DNA from: Patella vulgata
Taxonomy: Eukaryota > Mollusca > Gastropoda > Patellidae
Direction of reading: 5' to 3'
Length of the DNA stretch: 64,000 nt
Assembly: GCF_932274485.2 (NCBI RefSeq)
Contig: NC_065879.2
Span: forward strand, 90,825,459-90,889,458
A model generated the notes under the pieces. The model was not told where the DNA came from. It was given only the letters and a program-made list of their open reading frames with translations, and made no database searches. This document shows, one piece after another, positions 1 through 12,079 of the stretch (position 1 is the first letter of the stretch; every line of letters starts with the position of its first letter). Made by a program: the position numbers and the translations under genes.

Positions 1-24
1 ATCCCCTACTTTTTTTGAATAGTA
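1..24. mobile_element. Tc1-like element, one terminal inverted repeat (cut by window edge)
   Basis: The first 24 bases match the outer end of the two complete Tc1 elements at 15395-16925 and 33314-34844, ending in GAATAGTA followed by TA (25-26), the expected target dinucleotide. The body of this third copy would lie left of the window. Confidence 0.85.
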
Positions 25-1387
25 TATAATCATGTGTTCGCTTCAGATGTTGTTGAATCGGACATAAGTCATTACTAGTAGTAATATCTTTCCATAGAGT
101 GAAGCAGACATGTTGAGAGACTCGGACAATAAGATGGTGTTCATTTAAGCATATTGTTTTTGCGCGGCGTTTGGTAACTTGATTTACAAACTTGAATATG
201 GCGATTTCGAAGTATTTTTTTAGGGTAACGTTCTGGTAATGTTATTACTTGGTTCGCTAAAGAGAATAGAGGATTAGGAGCAAAAATCACATAATAGAAA
301 ATTGTAAAGGAACAATAATAATATGTTATGATTTTCAACAAATTTGCCGCTAAAGTACCATCAATGTCTGCACTTACGATGTGAACTTAAACTGTATACC
401 CGGCAAGGAGGGGGGGGGGATTTGCCCTAAAAGTCGTGCTGGTCCCTCTCCCCCTTCTGGCTTAGTTAAACTAGTGATCAGGCGACAGGTATCTGGTCAG
501 CTCTATTTATCTCGACAAATGGTGCCTGAATTCTTAGTTTTCAAAATTTTCTGGGCGAGGTACACCCATACCCTCCGTACAGGCTCGCTGCTTTGGCGCT
601 TTAGGGTGGGGGGGGGGCTCGTCGAGATATATTCATCCCGAGGATCAGTGCCTGAAATACTGCCAGGACAACATTTCCGGTAGTCTGTTTTTCTAATAAT
701 TATGGGGAAGCCCCCCATACACCTGGTTGAAGCTGGCGCCTTTACCCCCTTAACCTTGGTCCAGGCCTGCCCTTCCAAGACTTATAGCCAAGACTACGCA
801 AAATATACTTCATTCAGTTAATGTTCTGTCCCAAACTGCTGAACTCACCACGCGTAAAGAATATATTTGTTTCGTGACTTCATTCATAAATAGGCGAATG
901 AATATGTGAATATTGCCACATGAATATCTATTTTGAGCGAATATTTTCTCCGTGCTGCTTAGCAAGTGTCTTGTTTTCATTCGCGTATTTGTCATTAGAG
1001 ATGCACCATGCTGACAAATAGTTTCAGATTCATTAGCACACATATTTCAGGTTGTGGACTACCCTACTAATGAAACAATTAGACCCAATGATAAACCTTT
1101 TATGAACAATTGCATCCGCGTCAAATTTCGACAGAGAAACCAAAGCCATAAGCCTGCCAAACAAACAAATAATAAAATTTTGTAATTTATCCCGGTTGGT
1201 GCTGATGTGGGTTAATGTGTTTACGAGAACCACTGTCAAAGACAAAAACTCGTCTAATTTTATAAAATCGTAATATAGTCTCCTGTATTTGTCCGATATT
1301 CTGATGAAAATACAACCCGAAACAAATAGCAGTCTTAGATATCATAATTTGAAAATACCACAATGTAAAACTTCTTATGTAAAAAAG
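25..1387. other. No supported gene
   Basis: AT-rich DNA with short G-runs near 408-418 and 607-618. Several short open frames occur on both strands around 380-1245, but none shows a recognisable domain, and they overlap each other. A 3' continuation of the Ig-like gene on the minus strand might lie here or beyond the left edge, but I could not identify further exons. Confidence 0.5.
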
Positions 1388-1649
1388 CGGGGATGGATGG
1401 CCGAATGGTTAGCACGTGCGCGCTGTATCATAAGGTCTGTCATTGAGTCAACTGGCTTGGTTTCGATTCCACGGTTGTACGTGACAAGGAGTAGGGTCGA
1501 CTGTCCAACCTCGTGGGTTTTCTCCGATTTCCCCCCACTGCTAAAGACTCCTACGCGCAAGCGAATTATTGAAATACAATTGAACCATATATTAGTCCCG
1601 AAATGACATAGTTTGTGTCGAGTGGGGGTAAACTCTCTCTATCTCTCAT
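1388..1649 (+). repeat. tRNA-derived SINE (family 1)
   Basis: The head resembles a tRNA, with an A-box-like TGGCCGAATGGTTAGC and a B-box-like GGTTTCGATTCC about 50 bases later. A body shared by all copies follows (CCTCGTGGGTTTTCTCC, CCTACGCGCAAGCGAAT, CCGAAATGAC, GTGTCGAGTGG), and the end is a CTCT-rich tail. At least ten copies or fragments lie in this window. Confidence 0.85.
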
Positions 1650-1791
1650 GTAAAAAGCTTGTTCCATTAAAACAATGGAAATCGTAAGGAAAAATAACAT
1701 TCGTTGCCAACTACAAATTCATTAATCGTGATCTAACTTTAAATAGCTCTGCTAATCTTTTGAACACCATTGCTAATATTAAAAATCATAC

Positions 1792-4329
1792 CTTATTTTC
1801 GTGAGTTCTACGGGTGAATAATACTTTAACCACAGGAGATATATACTCGTAATTCCATACAAAATTGATATCTTCATGACGTCGAACTTTGATAACTGGT
1901 GTTTCACTGTATACTTTGGAAGCTATAATATAAATGAAAATATATTTTTAATATATCGATTATCGCCATATGGAATGAGCATCAACATATTATAATGTAA
2001 AAAAAAATAATTCGGTCGTGTGTTACCAACGGTCTGCAATGTAGGCTACACATGTATACAATAAAACTTTAGTGCCAACGTTAATGATGTCTGCCACTCA
2101 AGACCCCCAACAGACCGACACCGAACAGTATCCTTTAGTTATTTCCTTTAAATGTTTGCCTGTGAATTAAATAATAACCAAATTACCCTTATTCAACAAA
2201 GTTGGTCCTCTTATCATCGAACAAGTATCACTGTATACCAACTCTATAAAGTAATTATATTTTACATCGTCTTCAGTTACGTTAAGAAGTGTTAATATCG
2301 CACTGTAGCCATCTTTAATTTTATTTAACGTTACGTATGTCCTGCCAACATGTCTCTCCCCTTGGTTGTCGATATGATCTGCTGTCAAATTCCCAATACA
2401 TTGCTGAATAAACAAGATACAGAATATTTAAATACCACTGTCACTAATATCGACTACAACACATGTAAATGTAGACTTGACCCTATTACACAATATCAAA
2501 TAAAAAGGTAATATCCCTTGACCACAATTTGATATTTATTTGAGAATTATATACTTAATGAACACGAAAAACAGAACTATAAATTAAACAAGTTCATTAT
2601 TACATGTCGCCAACTACTGTCGTTGCTATCACTGTTTATATCTGGACTAGTGCGATGGTGTGATTAAATTTCATAATCCAAAACAGTTTGAAACATTTGA
2701 TTTGGAAGTAAACATGTGTATGATGTTTCCAGAATAGGTTTTAAAATAAACTGATTACATTGTACTTACTTTTCTGGAATTTTCTTCAAACGGTATTCTA
2801 TATACTAAAATATGTTTGAATATAGCCTGGGTTACATACTTCCATTCTAGGTTAATATCCTCCCCTTCTTGAACTTCTATGGACTTTTTATCAGAATTCC
2901 ATTTGAAATCTGTTAAATAATAAACAAAGTAAATTCTCATAGTAGCTGATAACTGTCACGACTTTCCGATAAGAGTAATAGAAGTATGCTTACCCGTAAC
3001 AGTAACGTTTATATCTTTATGCCTCGGTATATTATCAACCGTACACCTATATACACCAGAGTCCGGTACTGTGACATGCGGGATGATCATAGATAGATCT
3101 TGTCCTTGTTCGGTTTCTTTAGTGTTTATTACGTATCTCTTGTCATCATTTAACCCATATCCTGGTTTTTCAACCTGGAATAAATATAATGACATCCTAG
3201 ATTAAGTGAATACGTGTTTCATAAACATTTTGACTGAATCATTGATTGATTTGAATGTTTAATACATCCCATTCATGTGCATTAAGATACGTCACTTAGC
3301 AGCTAACCCACTAGGATACGAGAGTATAAATGGTATGCTCTGGCTCGGCTGTCAAGTAAACCCTACAAACAAAACAAAAGAAAATATACTGTATTTCGTC
3401 GTGAAATTCCACCCTGGTATATACAACAATACTGAATATGTTAAAATGCGTATGGCTATTAAATACATTATTAATGGACAAGCAGCGTTATTCGTATTAC
3501 GCTGCTTTACCTTAGTTATTGTAGTTGTGTGGTCTTTTATCAGTAAATTCCATATCAGTTCAATGTTACAACCACTCAAACTGGTATATTCGTTATTACC
3601 AGGTTTAAACCATTCAAATCCTTGTCCTCCATAATCTATAAGATATAAAAGTACAATAAATGATTACATAATATCACCGACTATTTTGTCAGATGTAACA
3701 ATAATTTTGTTTTGTTGTCATAAAATCAAGAAAGCACAATCAGCTCAGGAATTTGTCACTTCCAGCAAATCGATGATCGAAGTCATTTCGACAACTCCGG
3801 AACGGAAGGTCACTGAAAATCAATATGGGACGTCCATCCATAATGTGACACATGGCTTGTTTCTCTCTAATTAACTAGTATATATCTTGTTTCATTGTAT
3901 TACCAACTAGAATATTTGACAAAGGGGGAGAGAGGAGAGAAATGGGGTTTAACGTCCACTAGACGCAAACTAGGTCATTTCGGGACTAACATATGGTTTA
4001 ATTTTATTTCAATAATTCGCTTGCCTGTAGGATTCTTTAGCAGTGGGAGAAACCCACGAGGTTGAACAGGCGACCCTACTCCTTGTCACGTACAACCAGG
4101 GATTCGAAACCACGCCAATTGACTCAATGACAGACTTTATGATATATCGCGCACACCGCTAACCATTCAGCCATCCAACCCCAAATTTGACAAAGGAGGG
4201 AACTATATCTTTTCAAATATAAACTATTGTTAAAATTGGTTTCCATTGTGTATCTTTATAACTGGACTGTCAATCCTATAAAAACTCACCTGAATACAGC
4301 AGGAAGAATAGGAGTGTGTATGGTTTCAT
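1792..4329 (-). CDS. Ig-like domain protein, gene 1 (multi-exon, 3' end missing)
   Basis: Six exons read on the minus strand: 4329-4290, 3635-3511, 3174-2994, 2909-2770, 2403-2187 and 1922-1792, all with AG acceptors and GT donors. Exon 1 starts with an ATG and encodes a short hydrophobic signal peptide (MKPYTLLFFLLYSG). The next exons alternate between a first half and a second half of an Ig-like domain: first halves carry a B-strand motif such as GEDINLEW or HEDINFVW, and second halves carry an F-strand motif, clearest in DSGVYRCTV. Phases run 1 after the signal, 0 in mid-domain and 1 between domains at every junction, which supports the model strongly. Two complete domains and the first half of a third are present. 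Domain 2 has Ile in place of the F-strand Cys, and Trp occupies the usual B-strand Cys site throughout. It is probably secreted or, like gene 2, membrane-bound. A SINE occupies intron 1. The remaining exons were not found. Its function is unknown; immune recognition or adhesion is only a guess. Confidence 0.7.
3926..4184 (-). repeat. SINE family 1, in intron 1 of Ig-like gene 1
   Basis: This is a full-length minus-strand copy with the CT tail at the left and the tRNA-like head at the right. It is flanked by a perfect 12-bp target duplication, ATTTGACAAAGG, at 3914-3925 and 4185-4196. Confidence 0.9.
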
Positions 4330-5439
4330 ACTACATACGTATTACCTGAAAATAGATTTCGCAGAAAAGTACCATTGCATTATTTAACAAAATAATTTGG
4401 TGGAATTATTGCTTGGCTTGGCAGTTTTTCTGATACGGAATTTCATTGCCTGAAACTGACCGATAATCGTTGGAAGCACACACACACACACACCCGTCTT
4501 GCCAAAATTGGTTTCAGTACATAGTTTATCAAGTTGTATGTCATTAACAGACACTATCCAGCCAAATTTATATGCCGGAATAAAATGGCGAGGTCCCATA
4601 AATATCTGTCAAATCACACATTTAACCTCGAGTCAATGTAATAGGTATTGATATATTTCACAAAATACAAATACATGCTAGAATTACAACTATTATAGTT
4701 ATATCAATTGCCAACTTGTCTCTCAAGAAAGAAATGGAATAGGAAACCAGAAACAGTTTTCAAGAAAATTACTTTGTTCTTGATGAAATTGTGTTGTCCG
4801 TTACACCGATAGCTACCATTTATTAGACTATTTAATAGATGGCACACCATTTGTGCGTCTTTACTCATACAGGGGGTGGCTCTATAAAAAAACCCAATTA
4901 TTCACAGATGAACCGACAGATATGGGTGACGATATAATACGCACACACTTAAATATGGGCGTATGGACATACACGAGCATTGTGATGTTACAAGTATACA
5001 GTTATATACATTTATTGGGGGCGAATCCGTTTCAATATTGTGCACATAATCTTGAAACTTCATTCTTTCTCACATAACACAGTTCGTGTATAGAAATATA
5101 CCCTTGCTTCTGGGATGATTTGCGGCGTTCTGAATAAACTGTGGTTGCTTAAACTATTGCAGCTTTCACATTTGTACTTGAAAAAGCAGTATGTATGTTA
5201 AGCGTCATATGAGTCAGACAAACTGTGACCATACAGTGTCGACAACTTTGTTATACGTATCACATACTTGTCCACTATCTGCGTACATGAGAGCGACTGT
5301 TTTATAGAAAGTGTCGTTCTCATTCTCACGAAATAGAAATTCGAACTCAACTATGATTATAATGTTACGGTGATATATTTGAACCATCTAAAATGGTTTT
5401 AAAACTGCGTTTTCTAGACTGTCAAGCTAATAACGTGAT
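4330..5439. other. Upstream of Ig-like gene 1; no gene seen
   Basis: Upstream side of gene 1, so its promoter should lie here, but no clear core element can be named. The stretch 4893-4975 (GACAGATATGGGTGACGATA, then ATATGGGCGTATGG) resembles the right end of the 333-bp-unit element found at 55753-57523 and is probably an old fragment of it. Confidence 0.4.
4476..4493. repeat. (CA)n microsatellite
   Basis: A short uninterrupted CA run. It lies upstream of the signal-peptide exon of gene 1 on the minus strand. Confidence 0.9.
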
Positions 5440-5615
5440 TGCTCGTACAGTCCCATATGCGCCACTATCGAAGGAAGCAGAGATATTGACACAAGTTTCA
5501 TGAAAATCGGATATGGAGTGTGACGTGTAGAGTGTCCACAAACAAATATGACCGAACAGATAGGGGCCACGACATAATACGTCCATGTGAAAATTGAAAA
5601 GTACGTCGATGAGAT
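5440..5615 (+). repeat. Fragment of the 333-bp-unit repeat family
   Basis: It shares the order of short blocks seen in the insert at 55753-57523: a TATCGAAGG...GAGAT block, a TTTCATGAAAATCGGAT block, GTCCACAAACAA, and ATAATACGTCCA followed by TGAAAAT. It is strongly diverged and lacks the tandem structure. Confidence 0.6.
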
Positions 5616-6637
5616 GCGTTGTTTGATCCTTTGTAAAGGTTCGCGACTTATGGTTTTTGGTATGAATGCGTGGCCTCAGGGAGAAACCATGATCGACAAC
5701 TTGAATAGTAGTATGTAAGTTAGCGTCTTACTCTCTGTGGCTGATCATTAAATCTTACATAATCCATTAATCCAAGTATCTGTATTAATTGTATTTTTGT
5801 GCGTGTTGTTATCTAAGATTAACACAATGTCTATATGGTGCCAATTAGCGCTATACACTTCAAATTATTCAGAGAAAATTAACAGAGCAGATGGAATTTA
5901 TGCACTCGATAATAGAAGCATTTCTCACTTATAATGCGTTGACATTTTTTTTCTTGGGTTTTACTCTTCACCAAATGAAATAAACCGGTTACCAGTCTGA
6001 CTTTTAAACTGGGTGGATTAAGTATTTCACAACCATTTTGTTGTTGTGCACGCCAGAGGTATACTTTTTGTTTGTCTAGTTATAACGCATTCTTATTCGT
6101 CGGTCTTTAAAGCGGTAAAACTGGTTTCTTTGTGTTGTAACCAAGATCCTTTAGATAACATGTACATTAACAATGTTAACTTAGTTACACCCTTGTTATT
6201 GATCTAATGTAGTGTCTAATGTGTATAACATAATAATGACATATACTCGTCTGTCATAATAGGTCTACTGGCCAAGTTGGATAATCCGCTGATCCTTAAT
6301 CAATCTTACTATTGTCCAGTTATTACCATTAAACAAAATACATTTTTCCTAGTGAAAAATTGCAGTAAAGCACATTGGTGTATACCACGTAGCTTCCACA
6401 CCCCGGATCGAACCTCTCGAGTTGCATAGATAACAAGTCTTAGGTCTATCTCACACGGGCACACGTTACCCTGATGTAGGTTATGCATAGGATGACGCCA
6501 CAGTGACCCAGCCTAACAGGCCATGCCGCTACCATCGCGTATCCCCTGTGTCGCTGCAAGTTTCGGTAAATACTCAGATAGTAAGCACCATTGAATAGCC
6601 ATGACCATTATACAGCACCGATTTCGGTGTATTTATG
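5616..6637. other. No supported feature
   Basis: AT-rich non-coding DNA. I see no open frame with a recognisable domain and no clear repeat boundary. Confidence 0.5.
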
Positions 6638-6905
6638 TCAACATCTGGCAAAATGTTTGGACCGGATATGGCATACCACAATTTGACCAAAACTGGCATA
6701 TCTCAGCCGGACGTGGGCCAGATAGGACCCACAGCCGCTAATGCAGACACTCGCCTTGTTTGGCCCAGATCTGCCCAACAGTTGGCAGGTTTTGGCAAAG
6801 ATATGGCATGCTACATGTGGGCCAGAGGTGGCACAATTGCCTGGCCCAAATATGTCCCACACACGAACATCATGCCATGCCAGATGTGGGCCAAAGATGG
6901 CAACA
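6638..6905. repeat. Degenerate minisatellite-like repeat (TGGCA / TGGGCC units)
   Basis: The motifs ATATGGCAT, GTGGGCCAGA and TGGCCCA recur at irregular spacing on both strands. This periodicity keeps several frames open by chance, so the short open frames here (about 6635-6966) are not taken as genes. Confidence 0.6.
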
Positions 6906-6925
6906 TGAAACCATACGGTTATTCC

Positions 6926-7165
6926 CTGAGGTTGGATGGTCTAATGGTGTGACGAGTGCGCATTAAATCATAAGCCTGAATTGCGTGGTTTCGAATGTCT
7001 GCTTGCTAGTCCAACCTCGCCGATTTTCTCCTGGTCTTAATGTGTCCTCTCACTGCTAAAGAACCCTATACACAAGCGAATTATTGAAAAAGATTTGTTA
7101 GTCCCGAAATGACCTAGTTTGTGTCAAGTGGACTTTAAAACACATTTCTCTTTTTCTCTCACCGT
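6926..7165 (+). repeat. SINE family 1, diverged copy
   Basis: The tRNA-like head is eroded (GGTTGGATGGTCTAATGG), but the body blocks CCGAAATGACC and TTGTGTCAAGTGG and the CT-rich tail remain. It is older than its neighbours, judging by the number of differences. Confidence 0.75.
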
Positions 7166-7204
7166 CGTAAAGTCAAGACTTTCTTCTAAGTCCCATTTGG
7201 TACT

Positions 7205-7483
7205 GGGGGTGGCTGAATGGTTAGCGTTTGCGTGCTGTATCATAAAAGTGTGTCATTGAGTAAACTGGCGTGGTTTCAATTTCCCGGTTGTACGTGACAA
7301 GGAATACGGTCGCCTGTCCAACCTCGTGGTTTTTCTCCGGGTCCTCCGGTTTCCTCCCACTGCTATAGACCACTACGCGCAAGCGAATGATTGCAATAAA
7401 ATTAAACCCATACGTTAGTGCCGAAATGACCTAGTTTGTGTCGAGTGGATGTTAAACCCATTTTTCTCTCTCTCTCTCTTAAT
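7205..7483 (+). repeat. SINE family 1
   Basis: Near-complete copy: head TGGCTGAATGGTTAGCG, B-box region GGTTTCAATTTCC, the full body including the CTCCGGGTCCTCCGG block, and a (TC)n tail. It lies 40 bases after another copy in the same orientation. Confidence 0.85.
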
Positions 7484-8728
7484 TGGTACTGAAGATGGTA
7501 GAAATTTTTTTCAAGGGCTCCCCCCTCCCCTCAACGACAAACAAGTATAAATTATTAACAGTGAAGTAGTTAGGCATGCCCTTGTATCTATAAACAAGAT
7601 CTAAAATTGTGAAAATATGTCATCACTATATTGGTATATATTCCATAATCAACTATAAAACAAAATAAATATTTTTCGTAACAAAATAAGCTAACTAACT
7701 TACTGAATAACGAAGACCAGATAAATTCACCCTTTTTTCATATGTAACTTGAAAAATAATATTGGTTTTCCAAGAACACTTTTATTATTTACTAGAAACG
7801 GTCTGGTCACTAAGGATTAGTAAACGCCTTTTCAGGTCCAAAACGTCTGTTCTTTTCAAGGGAATTTTAACGCCATTGTATTGGATTGAAAGGTTTCCTT
7901 TCATAATATTATTTAGCAGTTGTATACAGTTTTCCTACAAAGATTATTATAACTGTACATAGTGTATATTAATTGTTGATGTGACATGGCGTGATATATG
8001 CGTAGCTTATATGGCGCTTTCTATTTACTGCGTTGGGAATCGGCATTCATTTAATTTTCAATTTATTCAAAACGACGTTAAGTAATCGTATACATATAAG
8101 CATTCATAATTATTATCACGTTTATTTTTTATTTTGATTTATTAACCATCGTATGGAAAACAGCATTTTGTTATATTGCATACGATGTATATTTACTTAC
8201 CAGTATTTATAAGATCTATAGAGTTTTTTATTTTTCCTAATACTTTGATCACATTTTTCGAATTTCCATAATGTATAAATACACGTTTAGACACTTGCCA
8301 TTTCTTCCAAAATCAAATTAGGTCAATACCTAGCCTAGGCGGTTATTACTTATATTTCTACGAATGGGGACAGAACATGTGCAGCCAAACCGGAACATTT
8401 GAGACACGATGTATGTATGTCGCATGGGTAGTGCTTATTCAGATTTGTTCAAACGCAGTTGTTCAGCTCCATGAAAGGGGGTATTGACACGTTTCCTTCT
8501 TCTTGTTGTTAACCACTCCAGTAGATGCGAATCAACTGCTTATTATGGTTTGCTCCCATTTGACGAGACGAGAAAATGCAGACATTTCCTCGTACCCAAA
8601 GTGTATACCAATCTATTTATCTAGAGGGTCACATAATGTTTATCTATATGTATAATTACGGTACAGGCGGTTGTGATAATCGTTATCATTAATTGACGTC
8701 TGACGCGAATGCAATAGTAAACTTTGTC
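7484..8728. other. No supported feature
   Basis: AT-rich sequence. An open frame at 7762-7962 has no recognisable domain and atypical composition, so I do not call it a gene. Confidence 0.5.
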
Positions 8729-9215
8729 TTAACCCTTGTGGGTTCACGTTATGAGAATCACATAGCAGGTATCAGGGGTCCATATGGACCCAAGTTATAA
8801 TTCAAAGTTTTTACGTACAGATATATTTGAATTAAAAGGCAGCGGTTTAGTTTTTATTTGCCTTCATGTTTGACAACTGAAAAACAACTAAATTATTTTA
8901 CAAAAACATTTTACTGACATTTGGAAACGATTTACTGACATTTTACTGACATTTGGAAAAGATTTAATAATTCTCACAAAATTGCTACTTTGTGTACTAT
9001 GTGATAAAGAGGTTAAAATGGCAATTCACGCTTGATACAAAAACCATTGGATATCATTTAATTTTTGGTATTTGTAACATGCAGCTGCTAAAAGAGAGAA
9101 TACTCTGGCATACGCAATATGGTATTAGGCAGCAAATACATTAGCAAAATCCCTACGTTGAGTTGTTTAAGTTAGGGGTCCGATTGGACCCTTGTTATCT
9201 TCAAGCGTTGGGCCT
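8729..9215. repeat. Possible piggyBac-type non-autonomous remnant
   Basis: It starts with TTAACCCTTGTGGG, like a piggyBac end beside its TTAA target site. It carries a perfect 16-bp palindrome, GGGTCCATATGGACCC, at 8776-8791 and a related GGGTCCGATTGGACCC near 9177. There is a local duplication of TTTACTGACATTTGGAAA around 8912-8960. No matching opposite end was found, so the right limit is a guess. Confidence 0.3.
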
Positions 9216-9289
9216 GATTTGCATGTAACAGAACTCTGCATGTGGGAAGCAGATGTGTAGGAGACAAAGTCACTAAATTTCAAAAAGCA

Positions 9290-9415
9290 GCGGCAATACT
9301 ATATACCGGAAAACACCATTTTATACTGAATACCGGAAAACACCGGAAAAACACTAAATACCGGAAAACACCCTAAATACCGGAAAAAACCCTAAATAGG
9401 TAACCCGAAGCCTGG
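9290..9415. repeat. Short tandem-like repeat of TACCGGAAAACACC
   Basis: Five or so imperfect copies of AAATACCGGAAAACACC occur in a row, followed by an A-rich tract at 9474-9545. The minus-strand frames across it are T-rich translations of this simple sequence. Confidence 0.65.
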
Positions 9416-10570
9416 TCCGAGAAATTGGTTTTACAAAAAAACATTCCGTAGAAAATAATTTTAAATAGAAAAATACTGGAAAAAAAAAAAAAATTTGGAA
9501 GAAATTGTTTAAAAAAATCTGAAAAGAAATTTTTCTTTGACCGTAGGCGATCGCTCGCTTGCATGTTAATGAACTTATTTCATCAGCGCTCACCTGGTCC
9601 AAAACCATACACGAGGACCAAACTCCGGGTTACTAAATAGCTACCGGAAAACATAGAAGAGTAAACTGTGCCCGAGATTTTTTTAGAGAGCGCGCCGCGC
9701 CGCGCCGCTCCGGGAGGGATCATCGTCAGGGTGGGACGGGGGTGGAATTGTCCAGTCACGTGACGAACATAGATCTTCCGTTCCTCAACCCATATTATTT
9801 TCAAAGTGATTGTCATTAATCACAAATTACGGGATGATATACGAAAATGCATGTTTACTTTGAAATAGTGCAAATGATACTTTTCCATCTACAATATTCA
9901 GATCAAAGGATGCAAGTTCTTATACAGTGCAGCATAATTTGTGCATCAGAAGACATCTCGAATATCGATTGTCGGAAAAAACATTTTCTCGGGGACATTT
10001 TTCTTTCCGGTGTAAGTCTTCAGCTACCAGGATGTGGTTAACATAGTAATGTTTTATTACGATAGTAGTACATCAAACAAATTGGTTGCCTGAGGTTCTC
10101 GGTGGGGGGAAGTAGCCTCATCGGCTAGAGTCCTCTATTTCACAAACAAAAACAACAATTGCTTCCTTGAAAATTTATCGATCAACCCTTTTCAAAGACG
10201 TCCAGCTTAACACTTCCCGTCAATGCAGTAAGATAAAATATGTAGTTTTCTCATGGACAATTGGGAGAAAGTTGGGGTTTTCTCAAGGAAAACTGGTCAA
10301 CAAGTTGGGAAAAAAGCTCTAAAAGTAATCCAGAAAAAAAACCTGTGTGAGGCACTCGGAATTTGATGGAATATGTTGAATATTATTATGGTTCAAGTGA
10401 TTATATTTGACCCTGGAATGAAAGTAAGCTCAGAAACAAGTAGATTTGTAACCCTTCCAACGAGATGGATAGCTCTTGGGAAGGATAGACACTTTTCAGA
10501 TTACAGCCTGTCCGAGAATTGCGTGGCATTCATTTTGTTTGGTGATTAGGACACATAGCGGTTAAACCTG
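9416..10570. other. No supported gene
   Basis: It contains an A-rich tract, a GC-rich patch near 9685-9745 (GCGCCGCGCCGCGCCG) and unremarkable AT-rich DNA up to the Penelope-like element. Open frames here are short and show no domain. Confidence 0.5.
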
Positions 10571-11875
10571 GACGTATTAGTAAACAACTCCGCAGATTAC
10601 CTAAAAACCACTGTTTACCGCAAGCCAACCCACACTGACCAATACATACATAATAGTTCAAATCACCCAACGAAAGTAAAAACAGGAATTATTAGTACCT
10701 TAACGAGACGCGCAAAATTAATATGTGATGAAGACCTCCTCGATAATGAATTACAGCATATCAACCATGTCCTTACAGAATTCAATAACTACCCTGCTAA
10801 TACAGTTAATGCCACCATGAAGAAAACACTGACTCATACCTGCAAACCACCCACTGCAATCAGAAGAACTAGCCCGCTTCTTATCTCCATCCCATTTATA
10901 GGACCAGCTAGCCACCAAATAAAAAGAATTTTAACAGAGCAAATCGGTGCAGAGGTAGTGTTCAGTAGCGGAACCACACTTAAAACTATGTTAAAAGCTG
11001 ATGGTAGAATACTAAAACCAAAAGAGGACCCAAAGGGAGTCATATACAAAATAAATTGTGAGTGTAATGTGGCCTATGTGGGCGAAACATCCCGTCCAAT
11101 TTCAATCAGAACTAAAGAGCATCAGACAGCAGTTAAAAAACAAGAACAAAACAAATCAGCGCTACAGAACATATCCACCAAAACCCACAGCACCAAATCA
11201 AATGGGAAAGTACAGAAATACTAGCTAGAAACCTATCAACATGGAAAAGCAGAGTTCTTCGCGAGGCTTTGGAAATTCAAAAACATAAGCCAAAATTAAA
11301 CAGAGACTCAGGACATTTCCTCCCAAATCTTTGGGTTGATTTATTTAATTCTTAATCAGTGTGTGTTAGTGATGAGAAGTGTCTGTGGTCATAAGTGTAT
11401 GACCCCCCCCCCTTTATTTCATCTTGTAGTTAAGGTTTCACTTGTGATGATTGTTTCTATCTCTGACTTTCATCTCATCTTATAGTTATGGTTTCATATA
11501 GTTAATTAGCGTCTTGATGTTACGGTTTCATGTAGTCAATTATCCTCTAATCTCTTCCTTTTGTATTATTAGTAGTCAATTATCCTCTAATCTCTTCCTT
11601 TTGTATTATTAGTGTTATTCTTTCATCATGTTAATTTATATAACTTCTTTGATCTTGATAATGCGTTGTTGATAGTATTGATTATTCTGTTAAATGGTTT
11701 CCACTTGTTACCTATATATTGTACTACATTTATTGTTGATTATCATTATTTGCTTGAAAACGATATCTGTATGTGTATCGAAACGTAGCATGTTAATAAA
11801 TTCAGAAGTAGTATATCCATATAAGTGTGTTTTATTTTTAGTGAAATCTATTTATATATGTCTTATAAGGATTAT
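10571..11875 (+). repeat. Upstream partial copy (pseudo-LTR) of the Penelope-like element
   Basis: It corresponds to 13458-14764 of the downstream unit. It begins inside the reverse transcriptase tail, includes the linker and the GIY-YIG region, and ends with the same 3' sequence (CTTATAAGGATTAT). In many Penelope elements the upstream partial copy is thought to supply promoter function; here that is inference. Confidence 0.85.
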
Positions 11876-12079
11876 GTTAAACATCATTATGGAGATGAGA
11901 CGTTAAAAGTGATTAACCAACTTAAATGTGTGCAATCTAAATTGTGTAAATCATCGTCTAGTTTAATCTTTTTGTTACGCTGTCGTGATAAAAACATAAT
12001 ACCGAAGGTTTTTCGTCTTAAATCGCCAATTAATTCCTCTAAAGCCAACCAGATACTCAAATGTGCAAGTCAGCGATAG
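11858..12079 (+). pseudogene. Penelope-like element, N-terminal part of the polyprotein
   Basis: The open frame begins at the junction with the upstream partial copy (MSYKDYVKHHYGDETL) and contains a Cys-rich stretch with FLLRCRDKNIIPKVFRLKSP, a pattern typical of the region before the reverse transcriptase in this group. It overlaps the start of the main frame at 12063-12079. Confidence 0.55.

Noticed and set aside
381-778. Overlapping frames on both strands
   Set aside because: G- and C-runs and low complexity; no domain and no splice context.
1388-1480. tRNA gene candidate (A-box and B-box motifs)
   Set aside because: The motifs belong to the SINE head; the cloverleaf is incomplete, and the same head recurs in every SINE copy with the body attached.
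6635-6966. Three overlapping frames of 68-105 residues
   Set aside because: They follow the TGGCA/TGGGCC repeat in three frames, a sign of repeat-driven openness.
9354-9608. Phe-rich minus-strand frames
   Set aside because: A translation of the A-rich tract and the CCGGAAAACACC repeat.
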